From an uncultured Roseburia sp. (GTDB taxonomy: Bacteria > Bacillota > Clostridia > Lachnospirales > Lachnospiraceae): a stretch of DNA of 34,866 bases. This document shows positions 21,799 to 30,201 of this stretch, in pieces. Position 1 is the stretch's first letter; each line of letters starts with the position of its first letter. The translations under genes were made by a program, and so were the position numbers. Location: contig CANOCV010000031.1 in NCBI GenBank assembly GCA_947564465.1, positions 1 to 34,866 of the forward strand, written 5' to 3'. The notes below the pieces were generated by a model. That model was not told the DNA's origin. It made no database searches and saw only the letters and a program-made list of their open reading frames with translations.

Positions 21799-23715
21799 AT
21801 GAGCAACGAAAAAGAATTTAAACCGTTTATTTCGGCAGATAAGAATCTGCCGGAATTGACGGTGGTTTCAGTGGTCCTTGGTATTTTTCTTGCGGTTGTG
21901 TTCGGCGCCGCGAATGCTTACCTGGGACTGAGAGTCGGAATGACAGTGTCGGCATCAATTCCGGCAGCGGTTATTTCTATGGGTGTAATTCGTATTATTC
22001 TGCGCAGAGATTCGATTTTGGAGAACAATATCGTACAGACGATCGGTTCGGCGGGAGAATCTTTGGCGGCAGGGGCAATTTTTACGCTGCCGGCATTGTT
22101 TATGTGGGCGTCGGAAGGGTTGACAGAAGCTCCTTCTCTGGTAGAAATTTCTCTGATTGCTCTTGTCGGCGGTGTGATCGGCGTATTGTTTATGATTCCG
22201 CTGCGTTCGGCATTGATTGTGCAGGAGCATGGTACGCTGCCGTATCCGGAGGGAAAGGCGTGTGCCGAAGTGTTGATGGCAGGTGAGGAAGGCGGTGCAA
22301 AAGCAGGACTTGTATTCAAGGGCCTCGGATTTGCCGCCGTATATAAGTTTATTGCCGACGGTCTGAAGGTATTTCCGAGTGAAGTGGATTTTCAGATTAA
22401 CAGCTATAAAGGTTCCGGAATCGGAATGGATGTGCTTCCGGCGCTGCTGGGTGTCGGTTATATCTGCGGTCCGCAGGTATCTTCTTATTTGCTGGCAGGC
22501 GGTACGGTGGCATGGTTTGTGCTTATGCCGTTAATCGTACTGTTCGGCGGTGACGCCGTACTTTATCCGGCCGACGTGTCGGTGGTTCAGCTGTTTGCCG
22601 AGCAGGGAACCTGGGGAATTTGGAGGAATTATATCCGTTATATCGGAGCCGGAGCCGTTGCGGCAGGCGGAATTTTAAGCCTCATCAAATCTTTGCCGTT
22701 GATTATAAGAACATTCAGGCAGGCGGTAAAGGGATTTGGCGTGAAAGCAGAGGGAACAGGACGGACAAGCAGGGATATTCCGATGCAGTTTGTGCTTCTT
22801 GGAATCGGTATCATGGCAATCATTATGTGGCTTGTACCGGCGGTACCGGTAAGTCTGCTCGGGGCGATTATCATTATTATATTCGGATTCTTTTTTGCAA
22901 CGGTTTCTTCGCGTATGGTAGGTCTTGTGGGAAGTTCTAATAACCCGGTATCGGGGATGGCAATCGCTACGCTTTTGATTTCAACGATGATCTTGAAAGC
23001 GACTGGAACGATCGGGATATCGGGAATGGTGGCGGCCATTGCGATCGGTTCGGTTATCTGTATCATTGCCGCTATTGCCGGAGATACGTCTCAGGATTTG
23101 AAGACCGGCTATATCGTAGGTTCTACGCCAATCAAGCAGCAGATCGGAGAGCTGATTGGAGTTGTGGCTTCCGCACTTGCAATCGGCGGTGTATTGTATC
23201 TTTTGGGAAGGGCCTGGGATTACGGTTCCACGGAAATTCCGGCTCCGCAGGCTACTTTGATGAAGATGGTTGTTGAGGGCGTAATGGGCGGCAATCTTCC
23301 GTGGACGCTTGTATTTGTCGGCGTGGGAATTGCCATCGTAGTGGAAATACTGCGCATACCGGTGCTTCCGTTTGCGGTAGGCCTTTACCTTCCGATTCAT
23401 CTGAGTACACCGATGATGGTGGGCGGTGCAATCAAATGGTTCTTTGAGCGAAAGAAGGGGGCAAACCTTGATAAAGAGCATAAGGACAAGATAGAAAGAG
23501 GTATCCTTTACTCCTCCGGTCTGATTGCGGGAGAGGGAATCGTAGGAATACTTCTGGCGATATTTGCAATTATTAATATCGGAGATAAGTCTCTGGGCGA
23601 CCTGATTGATCTCTCGGGAACGCTCAATCTTGGCAATTGGGGCGGACTGCTCGTGTTTGTATTGCTTTCGGCAACGCTTGTAAAGGTTGTAATCGGCAAG
23701 AAAAAAACAAAATAA
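21799..23715 (+). CDS. OPT family oligopeptide transporter
   Basis: This is a 638-residue polytopic membrane protein with about 15-16 hydrophobic segments. Family features include an N-terminal LPELTVVSVVLGIFLAVVFGAANAYLGLRVGMTVSASIPAAV pattern (cut here into its two halves, LPELTVVSVV and YLGLRVGMTVSASIP) and the HGTLPYPEGKACAEVL motif. The bacterial OPT group moves peptides or peptide-like metal chelators into the cell by proton coupling; the substrate here is not determinable. GAGGAGG lies before ATG 21799. The downstream dipeptidase makes peptide import followed by hydrolysis a reasonable pathway. A hairpin follows the stop. Confidence 0.92.
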   Translation: MSNEKEFKPFISADKNLPELTVVSVVLGIFLAVVFGAANAYLGLRVGMTVSASIPAAVISMGVIRIILRRDSILENNIVQTIGSAGESLAAGAIFTLPALFMWASEGLTEAPSLVEISLIALVGGVIGVLFMIPLRSALIVQEHGTLPYPEGKACAEVLMAGEEGGAKAGLVFKGLGFAAVYKFIADGLKVFPSEVDFQINSYKGSGIGMDVLPALLGVGYICGPQVSSYLLAGGTVAWFVLMPLIVLFGGDAVLYPADVSVVQLFAEQGTWGIWRNYIRYIGAGAVAAGGILSLIKSLPLIIRTFRQAVKGFGVKAEGTGRTSRDIPMQFVLLGIGIMAIIMWLVPAVPVSLLGAIIIIIFGFFFATVSSRMVGLVGSSNNPVSGMAIATLLISTMILKATGTIGISGMVAAIAIGSVICIIAAIAGDTSQDLKTGYIVGSTPIKQQIGELIGVVASALAIGGVLYLLGRAWDYGSTEIPAPQATLMKMVVEGVMGGNLPWTLVFVGVGIAIVVEILRIPVLPFAVGLYLPIHLSTPMMVGGAIKWFFERKKGANLDKEHKDKIERGILYSSGLIAGEGIVGILLAIFAIINIGDKSLGDLIDLSGTLNLGNWGGLLVFVLLSATLVKVVIGKKKTK

Positions 23716-23725
23716 CTATATCAGA

Positions 23726-23763
23726 AAATGTCTGCCTTCTCGTATTAGAGAGGGCAGGCATTT
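23726..23763 (+). terminator. Long hairpin after the transporter, weak terminator or processing stem
   Basis: AAATGTCTGCCTTCTC (23726-23741) pairs with GAGAGGGCAGGCATTT (23748-23763) with two G-U-type mismatches. Only three T residues end the stem, so termination may be partial and transcription may continue into the next genes. Confidence 0.5.
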
Positions 23764-23788
23764 CGAAAATTAAGAATGGATATTGGAT

Positions 23789-24151
23789 ATGGCAGAAAAA
23801 GAAAACTATCTTGATTATGTACCGAAACATAATTCATTATATGAATATACCACGAACAAAAACGGGAGAATTGAGATTCGGGTCAGGAATAAGGGGATGT
23901 TTAATAAGATCGCCCAGGTTTTTTTTAAACGCCCTAAGTACAGTAATATTGAGCTGGACGACTTTGGCAGTTTTGTATGGGGGTGCATGGACGGGCAAAT
24001 TACGATCTATGAGATAGGGGCGGCGGTAAAGGAGCGATTCGGAAAAGAAGCCGAGCCTCTGTATGAGCGTCTCAGCAAGTTTATCAAGATTCTTCATGGA
24101 AACGGGTTCGTTGTATATGTAAATAAATTAAAAGGCAAACGGTCAGAATAA
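23789..24151 (+). CDS. PqqD-fold protein (orphan)
   Basis: This encodes a 120-residue protein. Its second half matches the PqqD/RiPP-recognition-element fold: IELDDFGSFVWGCMDGQITIYEIGAAVKERFG followed by a helix ERLSKFIKILHGNGFVVY (quoted as two parts of one domain, about residues 52-110). PqqD proteins bind precursor peptides for radical SAM enzymes, but no radical SAM enzyme, precursor peptide or PQQ gene is adjacent. It sits between the OPT transporter and pepD, 30 bases before the latter, and is likely co-transcribed. The ribosome site is weak; TTG 23783 is an alternative start. The family fold is fairly secure, the function unknown. Confidence 0.8.
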   Translation: MAEKENYLDYVPKHNSLYEYTTNKNGRIEIRVRNKGMFNKIAQVFFKRPKYSNIELDDFGSFVWGCMDGQITIYEIGAAVKERFGKEAEPLYERLSKFIKILHGNGFVVYVNKLKGKRSE

Positions 24152-24181
24152 TGGAAAACAAAAAATGGGAGAGGTTAAAAG

Positions 24182-25627
24182 ATGGGAGTATTATCGGATT
24201 TAGAACCAAGAGAGGTATTTCACTATTTTGAGGAGATCTGCAGCATACCGCATCCTTCCTACAAAGAAGGGAAACTTAGTGATTATTGTGTGAATTTTGC
24301 TAGAGAGCATAATCTGAGTGTTTTTCAGGACGAATTGAAAAACGTAATTATTGTGAAAGAGGCAACGCCGGGGTATGAGGCGGTGGAGCCGCTGATTTTA
24401 CAGGGACATCTTGATATGGTCTGTGAAAAAGAATCGGATTGTACGATTGATTTTGAGACAGACGGACTGAAGCTTATGGTCGAAGGCGATTACATTACCG
24501 CCGACGGCACGACACTGGGCGGAGATGACGGAATTGCGGTAGCGTATGCGCTTGCCATTCTTGCCTCCGATACCATTTCACATCCGAAGCTGGAGGTGAT
24601 CTTTACCGTGTCCGAGGAGGTGGGAATGGAGGGGGCGTCAGGGATTGATGTCTCTATGCTTGAAGGCAGAAAGCTTCTGAATATAGACTCGGAAGAGGAA
24701 GGGTACATGCTTACCAGCTGTGCGGGCGGCAGAAGTGTGGAGTGCGTGCTTCCGGTATCCTGGGAGGAGAAGAGAGGAGTTGTCATTGATATTTCGGTAG
24801 ATGGTCTGCTTGGCGGACATTCCGGTGTGGAGATTGACAAGGAGCGTGCAAATTCAAATATTTTGCTTGCAAGGGTATTAATGGATATTGGAAAAATTGC
24901 AGAATATGATATAATTTCTATATGCGGAGGCAGCAAAGACAATGCGATCCCGCGAAAGTCAGCGGCAAGAATCCTTGTGGAAGGTGAGAATACCGAAAAA
25001 ATACTGGCGAAGGTAGAGAACGTGGCGGGGAATGTGGCGGCAGAATATTCTACCAGTGACCCGGATATTTGCATTCGGGCGAAGCTTTTGAAGGAGGAGA
25101 CGGTATTTGTATTGACGAAGGAGACGGCTGAAAAAGCGGTGCTGCTGATCGCGCTTCTGCCAAACGGAATCCAGCGGATGAGCGCCGATATCGAAGGGCT
25201 TGTTGAGACATCGCTGAATCTGGGCGTCGTGACATTGTCGCGTGAGGAACTCTCCCTGCGTTATGCGGTGAGAAGCTCCGTAGGAACGGCGAAGGAGTAT
25301 ATTTCTGATAAGTTAGAGGCATTAGTGACCCATATGGGCGGAAAGATCCGGATAAGCGGAGACTATCCGGCATGGGAATACAGAAAAGATTCCGTGCTCC
25401 GTGAGGACATGGTGCGGATATATCGTGAAATGTACAAAAAAGAGCCCATAATACAGGCGATTCATGCGGGGCTGGAATGCGGAATACTCGCCGGAAAGTT
25501 AGACGGGCTGGATGCGGTATCAATCGGTCCGGATATGATCGGAGTCCATACGACGGAAGAGAAATTAAGTATTTCTTCCACAAAACGCGTTTGGGAGTAT
25601 ATACTTGAGGTATTAAAATGTAAATAA
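24182..25627 (+). CDS. pepD: Beta-Ala-His/aminoacyl-histidine dipeptidase PepD (M20C)
   Basis: This is a zinc-dependent cytosolic dipeptidase of 481 residues, the normal length for PepD. Metal and catalytic residues of the M20 fold are visible: His76 and Asp78 in QGHLDMVCEK, Asp115 in LGGDDGIAVAYALA, Glu145-Glu146 in VSEEVGMEGA, and Asp174 region in LLNIDSEEEG. A late histidine lies in AIHAGLECG. It hydrolyses Xaa-His and other unspecific dipeptides. With the upstream OPT transporter it forms a peptide use unit. GGGAGAGG lies upstream of the ATG. It is 24 bases before the phosphofructokinase-family gene, in the same direction. Confidence 0.93.
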   Translation: MGVLSDLEPREVFHYFEEICSIPHPSYKEGKLSDYCVNFAREHNLSVFQDELKNVIIVKEATPGYEAVEPLILQGHLDMVCEKESDCTIDFETDGLKLMVEGDYITADGTTLGGDDGIAVAYALAILASDTISHPKLEVIFTVSEEVGMEGASGIDVSMLEGRKLLNIDSEEEGYMLTSCAGGRSVECVLPVSWEEKRGVVIDISVDGLLGGHSGVEIDKERANSNILLARVLMDIGKIAEYDIISICGGSKDNAIPRKSAARILVEGENTEKILAKVENVAGNVAAEYSTSDPDICIRAKLLKEETVFVLTKETAEKAVLLIALLPNGIQRMSADIEGLVETSLNLGVVTLSREELSLRYAVRSSVGTAKEYISDKLEALVTHMGGKIRISGDYPAWEYRKDSVLREDMVRIYREMYKKEPIIQAIHAGLECGILAGKLDGLDAVSIGPDMIGVHTTEEKLSISSTKRVWEYILEVLKCK

Positions 25628-25651
25628 CAAAAAGTAAGGAAGGGAATGTTT

Positions 25652-26725
25652 ATGAAGAGAATTGGTATGTTGACCAGTGGTGGCGATTGTCAGGCATTGA
25701 ATGCGGCGATGCGCGGTGTGGTAAAGGGACTTAGCAACAATATTGATGAGCTGGAAGTTTATGGATTCCACAATGGCTATAAAGGCTTGATTTACGGCGA
25801 CTACCGATTGCTGACATCGTCGGATTTTTCGGGTATCCTTACAAAGGGCGGCACAATTTTGGGATCCTCCCGCCAGCCGTTTAAGCTTATGCGTGTGCCG
25901 GACGAGAATGGATTGGACAAAGTAGAGGCAATGAAGCAGACTTACTATAAGCTGAATTTGGATTGTCTTGTCATTCTGGGCGGAAACGGGACGCAGAAGA
26001 CTGCGAACCTGCTGCGCGAAGAGGGGCTGCATGTGATTCATCTGCCAAAGACCATCGACAATGACATTTATGGTACCGACGTGACATTTGGTTTCCAGAG
26101 CGCAATCAATGTGGCTTCCGATGCGATTGACTGTATTCACACTACGGCGGCATCCCATAATCGTGTGTTTATTGTGGAAGTCATGGGACATAAGGTGGGC
26201 TGGCTGACGCTCTATGCCGGGGTGGCGAGCGGCGCGGATATTATTTTGCTGCCGGAGATTCCATACGATATCAACAAGGTGGTAGAGGCCATTGAGAAGC
26301 GTACCCAGCAGGGCAAAGGATTTACAATACTTGCAGTGGCAGAGGGAGCGATTTCCAAAGAAGACGCCAAGCTTTCGAAGAAAGAGTATAAAGAGAAGTT
26401 GAAAAAGACAAAGTACCCGTCCGTTTCCTATGAGATTGCAGAGAAGATCAGTAAGGTTACCGGAACCGAGGTTCGCGTGACCGTACCGGGCCATACACAG
26501 CGAGGCGGAAGTCCGTGCCCGTATGACAGAGCGCTTTGTACAAGACTGGGTGCGTCGGCGGCAAAAGCGATTCTCGACGAGGATTACGGTTACATGATTG
26601 CCATGGTGGACGGCAAGACAAAACGTGTGCCTCTTGGTGAGGTTGCCGGCAAGTTAAAGATGGTTGATCCGGGTTGCCAGATGATAAAAGAGGCGAAAAT
26701 GATCGGAATCAGCTTTGGAGATTAG
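25652..26725 (+). CDS. 6-phosphofructokinase-family protein with GGNGT motif
   Basis: This is a PFK-fold enzyme of 357 residues, expected to phosphorylate fructose 6-phosphate. Conserved parts: RIGMLTSGGDCQALNAAMRG at the N-terminus, PKTIDND (catalytic Asp), SHNRVFIVEVMG, AVAEGAI and GHTQRGGSPCPYDR (sugar-phosphate His/Arg). Two usually invariant positions differ. The GGDGS/GGDGT loop reads GGNGT (Asn112), and the Arg after MG is His180 (MGHK). The Gly of GGxG that marks ATP users is kept. It may belong to the mixed ATP/PPi group, use another sugar, or be a distinct subfamily. ATG 25652 follows GGAAGGGAA; ATG 25646 is too close to it. dnaX follows after 20 bases. Confidence 0.85.
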   Translation: MKRIGMLTSGGDCQALNAAMRGVVKGLSNNIDELEVYGFHNGYKGLIYGDYRLLTSSDFSGILTKGGTILGSSRQPFKLMRVPDENGLDKVEAMKQTYYKLNLDCLVILGGNGTQKTANLLREEGLHVIHLPKTIDNDIYGTDVTFGFQSAINVASDAIDCIHTTAASHNRVFIVEVMGHKVGWLTLYAGVASGADIILLPEIPYDINKVVEAIEKRTQQGKGFTILAVAEGAISKEDAKLSKKEYKEKLKKTKYPSVSYEIAEKISKVTGTEVRVTVPGHTQRGGSPCPYDRALCTRLGASAAKAILDEDYGYMIAMVDGKTKRVPLGEVAGKLKMVDPGCQMIKEAKMIGISFGD

Positions 26726-26745
26726 AGCAGAGAGAGGAAAACAAT

Positions 26746-28317
26746 ATGTCTTATACGGCATTGTACCGGAAGTTCCGTCCGCAGGATTTTGAAGATGTAA
26801 AGGGGCAGGATCATATTGTAACAACATTGAGAAACCAGATAAAGGCAGAACGTATCGGACATGCCTATCTGTTTTGCGGGACAAGAGGAACCGGTAAGAC
26901 AACCATAGCGAAAATATTTGCAAGGGCGGTCAACTGTGAACATCCGGTTGACGGCAGCCCTTGCGGGGAATGCCCGACGTGTAGATCAATTGCGGCGGGC
27001 ACTTCTATGAATGTGATAGAGATTGATGCGGCTTCGAACAACGGTGTGGAGAATATCCGTCAGATACGTGAGGAGGTAACATATTCTCCAACCGAGGGAA
27101 AATATAAGGTTTATATCATTGATGAGGTGCATATGCTTTCCATAGGCGCCTTCAATGCCCTTTTAAAAACCCTGGAGGAGCCGCCGTCTTATGTAATTTT
27201 CATACTGGCGACGACAGAATTTCATAAAATACCGATCACGATTTTGTCCCGTTGCCAGCGTTACGATTTCCGCAGGATATCTATTGAGACGATTGCAGCG
27301 CGCTTGAAAGAGCTGATGGAGCAGGAGAAAGTGGCAATAGAGGAAAAAGCGGTTCGTTACATTGCAAAGGCAGCGGACGGTTCCATGCGTGATGCGTTAA
27401 GTCTTTTGGATCAATGCATTGCATTTTATCTGGGACAGGAGTTGACCTATGATAGAGTGTTGGAAGTGCTTGGCGCGGTCGATACCGAGATATTCTCGCG
27501 TCTTCTGCGTTTTGTCCTGCAGGAGGATGTTGCGGGCAGTATACGTTTGCTGGAGGAAATGGTAATAGAAGGGCGGGAGCTGGGACAGTTCGTTAATGAC
27601 TTTACCTGGTATCTGCGCAATCTGCTGCTGCTGAAGGGCTGTGACGAGATGGAGGAGGCGCTGGATGTTTCCAGTGAAAATCTTCTTCTTTTAAAGGAAG
27701 AGGCGGAGATGATACAGGTAGATGTGCTGATGCGTTATATCCGGATTTTTTCCGAATTATCCAATCAGATAAAATATTCGTCACAGAAGCGCATCTTAAT
27801 TGAAATTGCGTTGATTAAGCTGTGTAAGCCTGCGATGGAGACGAATACCGACAGTATAAACGACCGCCTTGCAAAGCTGGAAAAGCGGATGGATGAGGGA
27901 ATCGCAGTAGCTTTGACAGAGAGCGCCGCTGTCCGGACCGCAGGGAGTGTGGCGGCAGCCGAAAACGAAGCGGGCAGACCAAGACCTCCAAAGGCGATTC
28001 CGCAGGAGGTAGAGCAGATAGTCAGAAGCTGGAATCTGATTTTACAGGATATGCCGGGACTGGAAAAGGTTTATCTAAAGCAGGCGCGTCTAAGCCTCGG
28101 CGGAGACAACCGCTTGATGATTGTTCTGGACGATCCGGTGGCGTCTGAGATGCTGGGCAGAGAGGATCACCGAAAAGAAATTGAAAAAATTATATCGGAA
28201 CGTATTGACCGGGAGGTAGAGGTTTCGGTACAATTGAACGAGTCGAAGCGGCCGTTTGAAGAAACGTATGTGGATTTAGAACAGCTGATTCATATGGATA
28301 TAGAAATTGAAGAATAG
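26746..28317 (+). CDS. dnaX: DNA polymerase III subunit gamma/tau
   Basis: This is the clamp-loader ATPase of 523 residues. Walker A is at residues 45-53 (GTRGTGKTT). A zinc site lies in CEHPVDGSPCGECPTC, Walker B in IIDEVHMLS, sensor 1 in ILATTEFHKIP and the SRC motif in LSRCQRYDF. The AAA+ core and domain III are complete. The C-terminal tail beyond about residue 370 is short, and no clear programmed-frameshift site is seen, so tau may be the sole product. ATG 26746 follows GAGAGGAAA and starts exactly at the family's SYTALYRKFRPQ. The order dnaX-ebfC-recR is conserved across Firmicutes. Confidence 0.95.
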   Translation: MSYTALYRKFRPQDFEDVKGQDHIVTTLRNQIKAERIGHAYLFCGTRGTGKTTIAKIFARAVNCEHPVDGSPCGECPTCRSIAAGTSMNVIEIDAASNNGVENIRQIREEVTYSPTEGKYKVYIIDEVHMLSIGAFNALLKTLEEPPSYVIFILATTEFHKIPITILSRCQRYDFRRISIETIAARLKELMEQEKVAIEEKAVRYIAKAADGSMRDALSLLDQCIAFYLGQELTYDRVLEVLGAVDTEIFSRLLRFVLQEDVAGSIRLLEEMVIEGRELGQFVNDFTWYLRNLLLLKGCDEMEEALDVSSENLLLLKEEAEMIQVDVLMRYIRIFSELSNQIKYSSQKRILIEIALIKLCKPAMETNTDSINDRLAKLEKRMDEGIAVALTESAAVRTAGSVAAAENEAGRPRPPKAIPQEVEQIVRSWNLILQDMPGLEKVYLKQARLSLGGDNRLMIVLDDPVASEMLGREDHRKEIEKIISERIDREVEVSVQLNESKRPFEETYVDLEQLIHMDIEIEE

Positions 28318-28345
28318 CGATTTATTTGTAGAGAGGAGACATGAT

Positions 28346-28699
28346 ATGGCAAAGAGAGGCGGTTTCGCCGGCGGTATGCCGGGGAATATGGGAAATCTTA
28401 TGAAGCAGGCGCAGAAGATGCAGCGTCAGATGGAGGAGGCTTCCAAGGAGTTGGAGGAAAAGGAGATTACGGCTGCAGCAGGCGGCGGAGTTGTAGAGGT
28501 AACCGTATCCGGCAAAAAGGAAATTACCAGTGTAAAAATTGACCCGGAGGCCGTGGACCCGGACGATGTAGAGATGCTTGAGGATCTGATTATGGCGGCG
28601 TGTAACGAGGCTCTTCGTCAGATGGAGGAGCTTTCGCAGCAATCTATGTCGAAAATCACTGGCGGACTTGGCGGGCTTGGCGGCGGCTTTCCGTTTTAG
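28346..28699 (+). CDS. ebfC: YbaB/EbfC family nucleoid-associated protein
   Basis: This is a small dimeric DNA-binding protein of 117 residues, found between dnaX and recR in most bacteria. It reads GNMGNLMKQAQKMQRQMEEA, then AAAGGGVVEVTVSGKKEI and IDPEAVDPDDVEMLEDLI, the family core. Gly-rich ends are at the N-terminus (GGFAGGMPG) and C-terminus (GGLGGLGGGFPF). ATG 28346 has AGAGGAG upstream; the earlier in-frame start overlaps dnaX and adds unrelated residues. It is 28 bases after dnaX and 34 before recR. Confidence 0.94.
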   Translation: MAKRGGFAGGMPGNMGNLMKQAQKMQRQMEEASKELEEKEITAAAGGGVVEVTVSGKKEITSVKIDPEAVDPDDVEMLEDLIMAACNEALRQMEELSQQSMSKITGGLGGLGGGFPF

Positions 28700-28733
28700 C
28701 GCATAAAGGAAGATTAAGAGATGAGGTTGTCAC

Positions 28734-29330
28734 ATGGAATATTACAGCAGCCAGATAAGCCGGCTGATTGAACAGCTGTCAGGGCTTCCGGGAATCGGCC
28801 CGAAATCGGCGCAGCGTCTGGCGTTTCATATTTTGAACATGCCGGAAGAAAATGTTGAGAAGCTAAGCGGGGCCATTATAGATGCCAGACGAAATATTCG
28901 CTATTGTAAGGAATGTCTGACGCTTACGGATAGTGAGCTGTGTCCGATCTGTAAGAACGCGCAGAGAGACCACAGTGTTATTATGGTGGTGGAAGATACA
29001 AGAGATTTGGCGGCATATGAGAAAACGGGTAAGTATGAGGGCGTGTATCATGTGCTTCATGGGGCCATATCTCCTATGCTTGGCATTGGGCCGAATGATA
29101 TACGTCTAAAAGAATTGATGCAGCGCTTGCAAGGTGAAGTAAAAGAGGTTATAATAGCAACGAATTCCAGTCTTGAGGGCGAGACGACAGCGATGTATAT
29201 CAGCAAACTGATAAAACCGACCGGTATTAAGGTGACAAGGATTGCCAGCGGCGTACCGGTGGGGGGAGATTTAGAGTACATAGATGAAGTGACACTGCTT
29301 AGGGCATTGGAGGGAAGGATAGAGCTTTAA
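28734..29330 (+). CDS. recR: Recombination protein RecR
   Basis: This is the recombination mediator of the RecFOR pathway, 198 residues, normal length. Order: helix-hairpin-helix [13 protein letters not shown] (17-29), zinc cysteines Cys58, Cys61, Cys70 and Cys73 ([16 protein letters not shown]), Toprim domain starting [24 protein letters not shown] (about 82-105, given as one motif in two halves), and the C-terminal Walker-like region [24 protein letters not shown] lies before the ATG. Transketolase genes follow after 34 bases in the same direction. Confidence 0.95.
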   Translation: MEYYSSQISRLIEQLSGLPGIGPKSAQRLAFHILNMPEENVEKLSGAIIDARRNIRYCKECLTLTDSELCPICKNAQRDHSVIMVVEDTRDLAAYEKTGKYEGVYHVLHGAISPMLGIGPNDIRLKELMQRLQGEVKEVIIATNSSLEGETTAMYISKLIKPTGIKVTRIASGVPVGGDLEYIDEVTLLRALEGRIEL

Positions 29331-29364
29331 GCGAAGTGTTACAGAACAGGAAAGGATAAGAATA

Positions 29365-30201
29365 ATGACGATTTTAGAGTTGGAAAAGCAGGCGAATGAA
29401 GTCAGAAAAGGCATTGTAGAAGCGATACATGCTGCAAAATCCGGGCATCCGGGGGGGTCTCTTTCTTCCGCAGATATCATGACATATTTGTATTTTGAAG
29501 AAATGAATATTGACCCGAAAAATCCGAAAATGGAGAATCGTGACCGTTTTGTGCTCTCAAAAGGGCATGTGGCGCCGGCGTATTATTCCGCATTGGCGCA
29601 CAGAGGATTTTTTCCGGTGGAGGATTTGCTGACGCTGCGTCATACCGGCTCTTATTTACAGGGGCATCCGGATATGAAGCATATACCGGGTGTAGACATG
29701 TCGAGCGGTTCGTTGGGACAGGGACTGTCGTGTGCGGTCGGAATGGCACAGGCAGGGAAAATGGACCAAAAGCCGTATCGGGTGTATGCGCTTTGCGGAG
29801 ACGGCGAAATACAGGAGGGACAAATATGGGAGGCCGCAATGTGGGCGGGCGCGCATAAGTTGGACAATTTGACTGTTATTGTGGACAATAACAATCTTCA
29901 GATAGACGGAACGGTGGAGGAGGTTTGCTCTCCGTATCCGATTGACAAGAAGTTTGAAGCATTTAATTTTCATGTAATTAATATTGACGGAAACAGTATG
30001 GAAGAACTTAGAGGAGCATTTGCGGAGGCAAAGGCCGTGGAAGGAAAGCCGACGGCCATTGTCGCCAAAACGATTAAGGGAAAAAATGTGTCCTTTATGG
30101 AGGATGTCGCAGGTTGGCACGGGAAAGCGCCGAATGACGAGCAATTTGCCGAGGCGATGGCAGATTTGGAGAAAGCAGGTGAAGCATTATGTCAGAACTA
30201 A
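29365..30201 (+). CDS. Transketolase, N-terminal (TPP-binding) subunit
   Basis: This is the first half of a split transketolase of the non-oxidative pentose phosphate pathway, 278 residues. It has KSGHPGGSLSSADIM, the LSKGHVAPAYY motif, and the TPP pyrophosphate motif CGDGEIQEGQIWEAAMWA with IVDNNNLQIDG closing it. The protein ends at EAGEAL-type sequence where the full-length enzyme would continue. AGGAAAGG lies upstream of ATG 29365. It overlaps the second-half gene by 13 bases, ensuring equal synthesis of the subunits. Confidence 0.94.
   Translation: MTILELEKQANEVRKGIVEAIHAAKSGHPGGSLSSADIMTYLYFEEMNIDPKNPKMENRDRFVLSKGHVAPAYYSALAHRGFFPVEDLLTLRHTGSYLQGHPDMKHIPGVDMSSGSLGQGLSCAVGMAQAGKMDQKPYRVYALCGDGEIQEGQIWEAAMWAGAHKLDNLTVIVDNNNLQIDGTVEEVCSPYPIDKKFEAFNFHVINIDGNSMEELRGAFAEAKAVEGKPTAIVAKTIKGKNVSFMEDVAGWHGKAPNDEQFAEAMADLEKAGEALCQN

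Noticed and set aside
27162..27172. T-TTA-AAA slippery heptamer in dnaX as a gamma/tau frameshift site
   Set aside because: It lies in the universally conserved ALLKTLEEPP coding stretch near residue 142, far too early for a gamma product, and no stimulatory structure or A-run is apparent.
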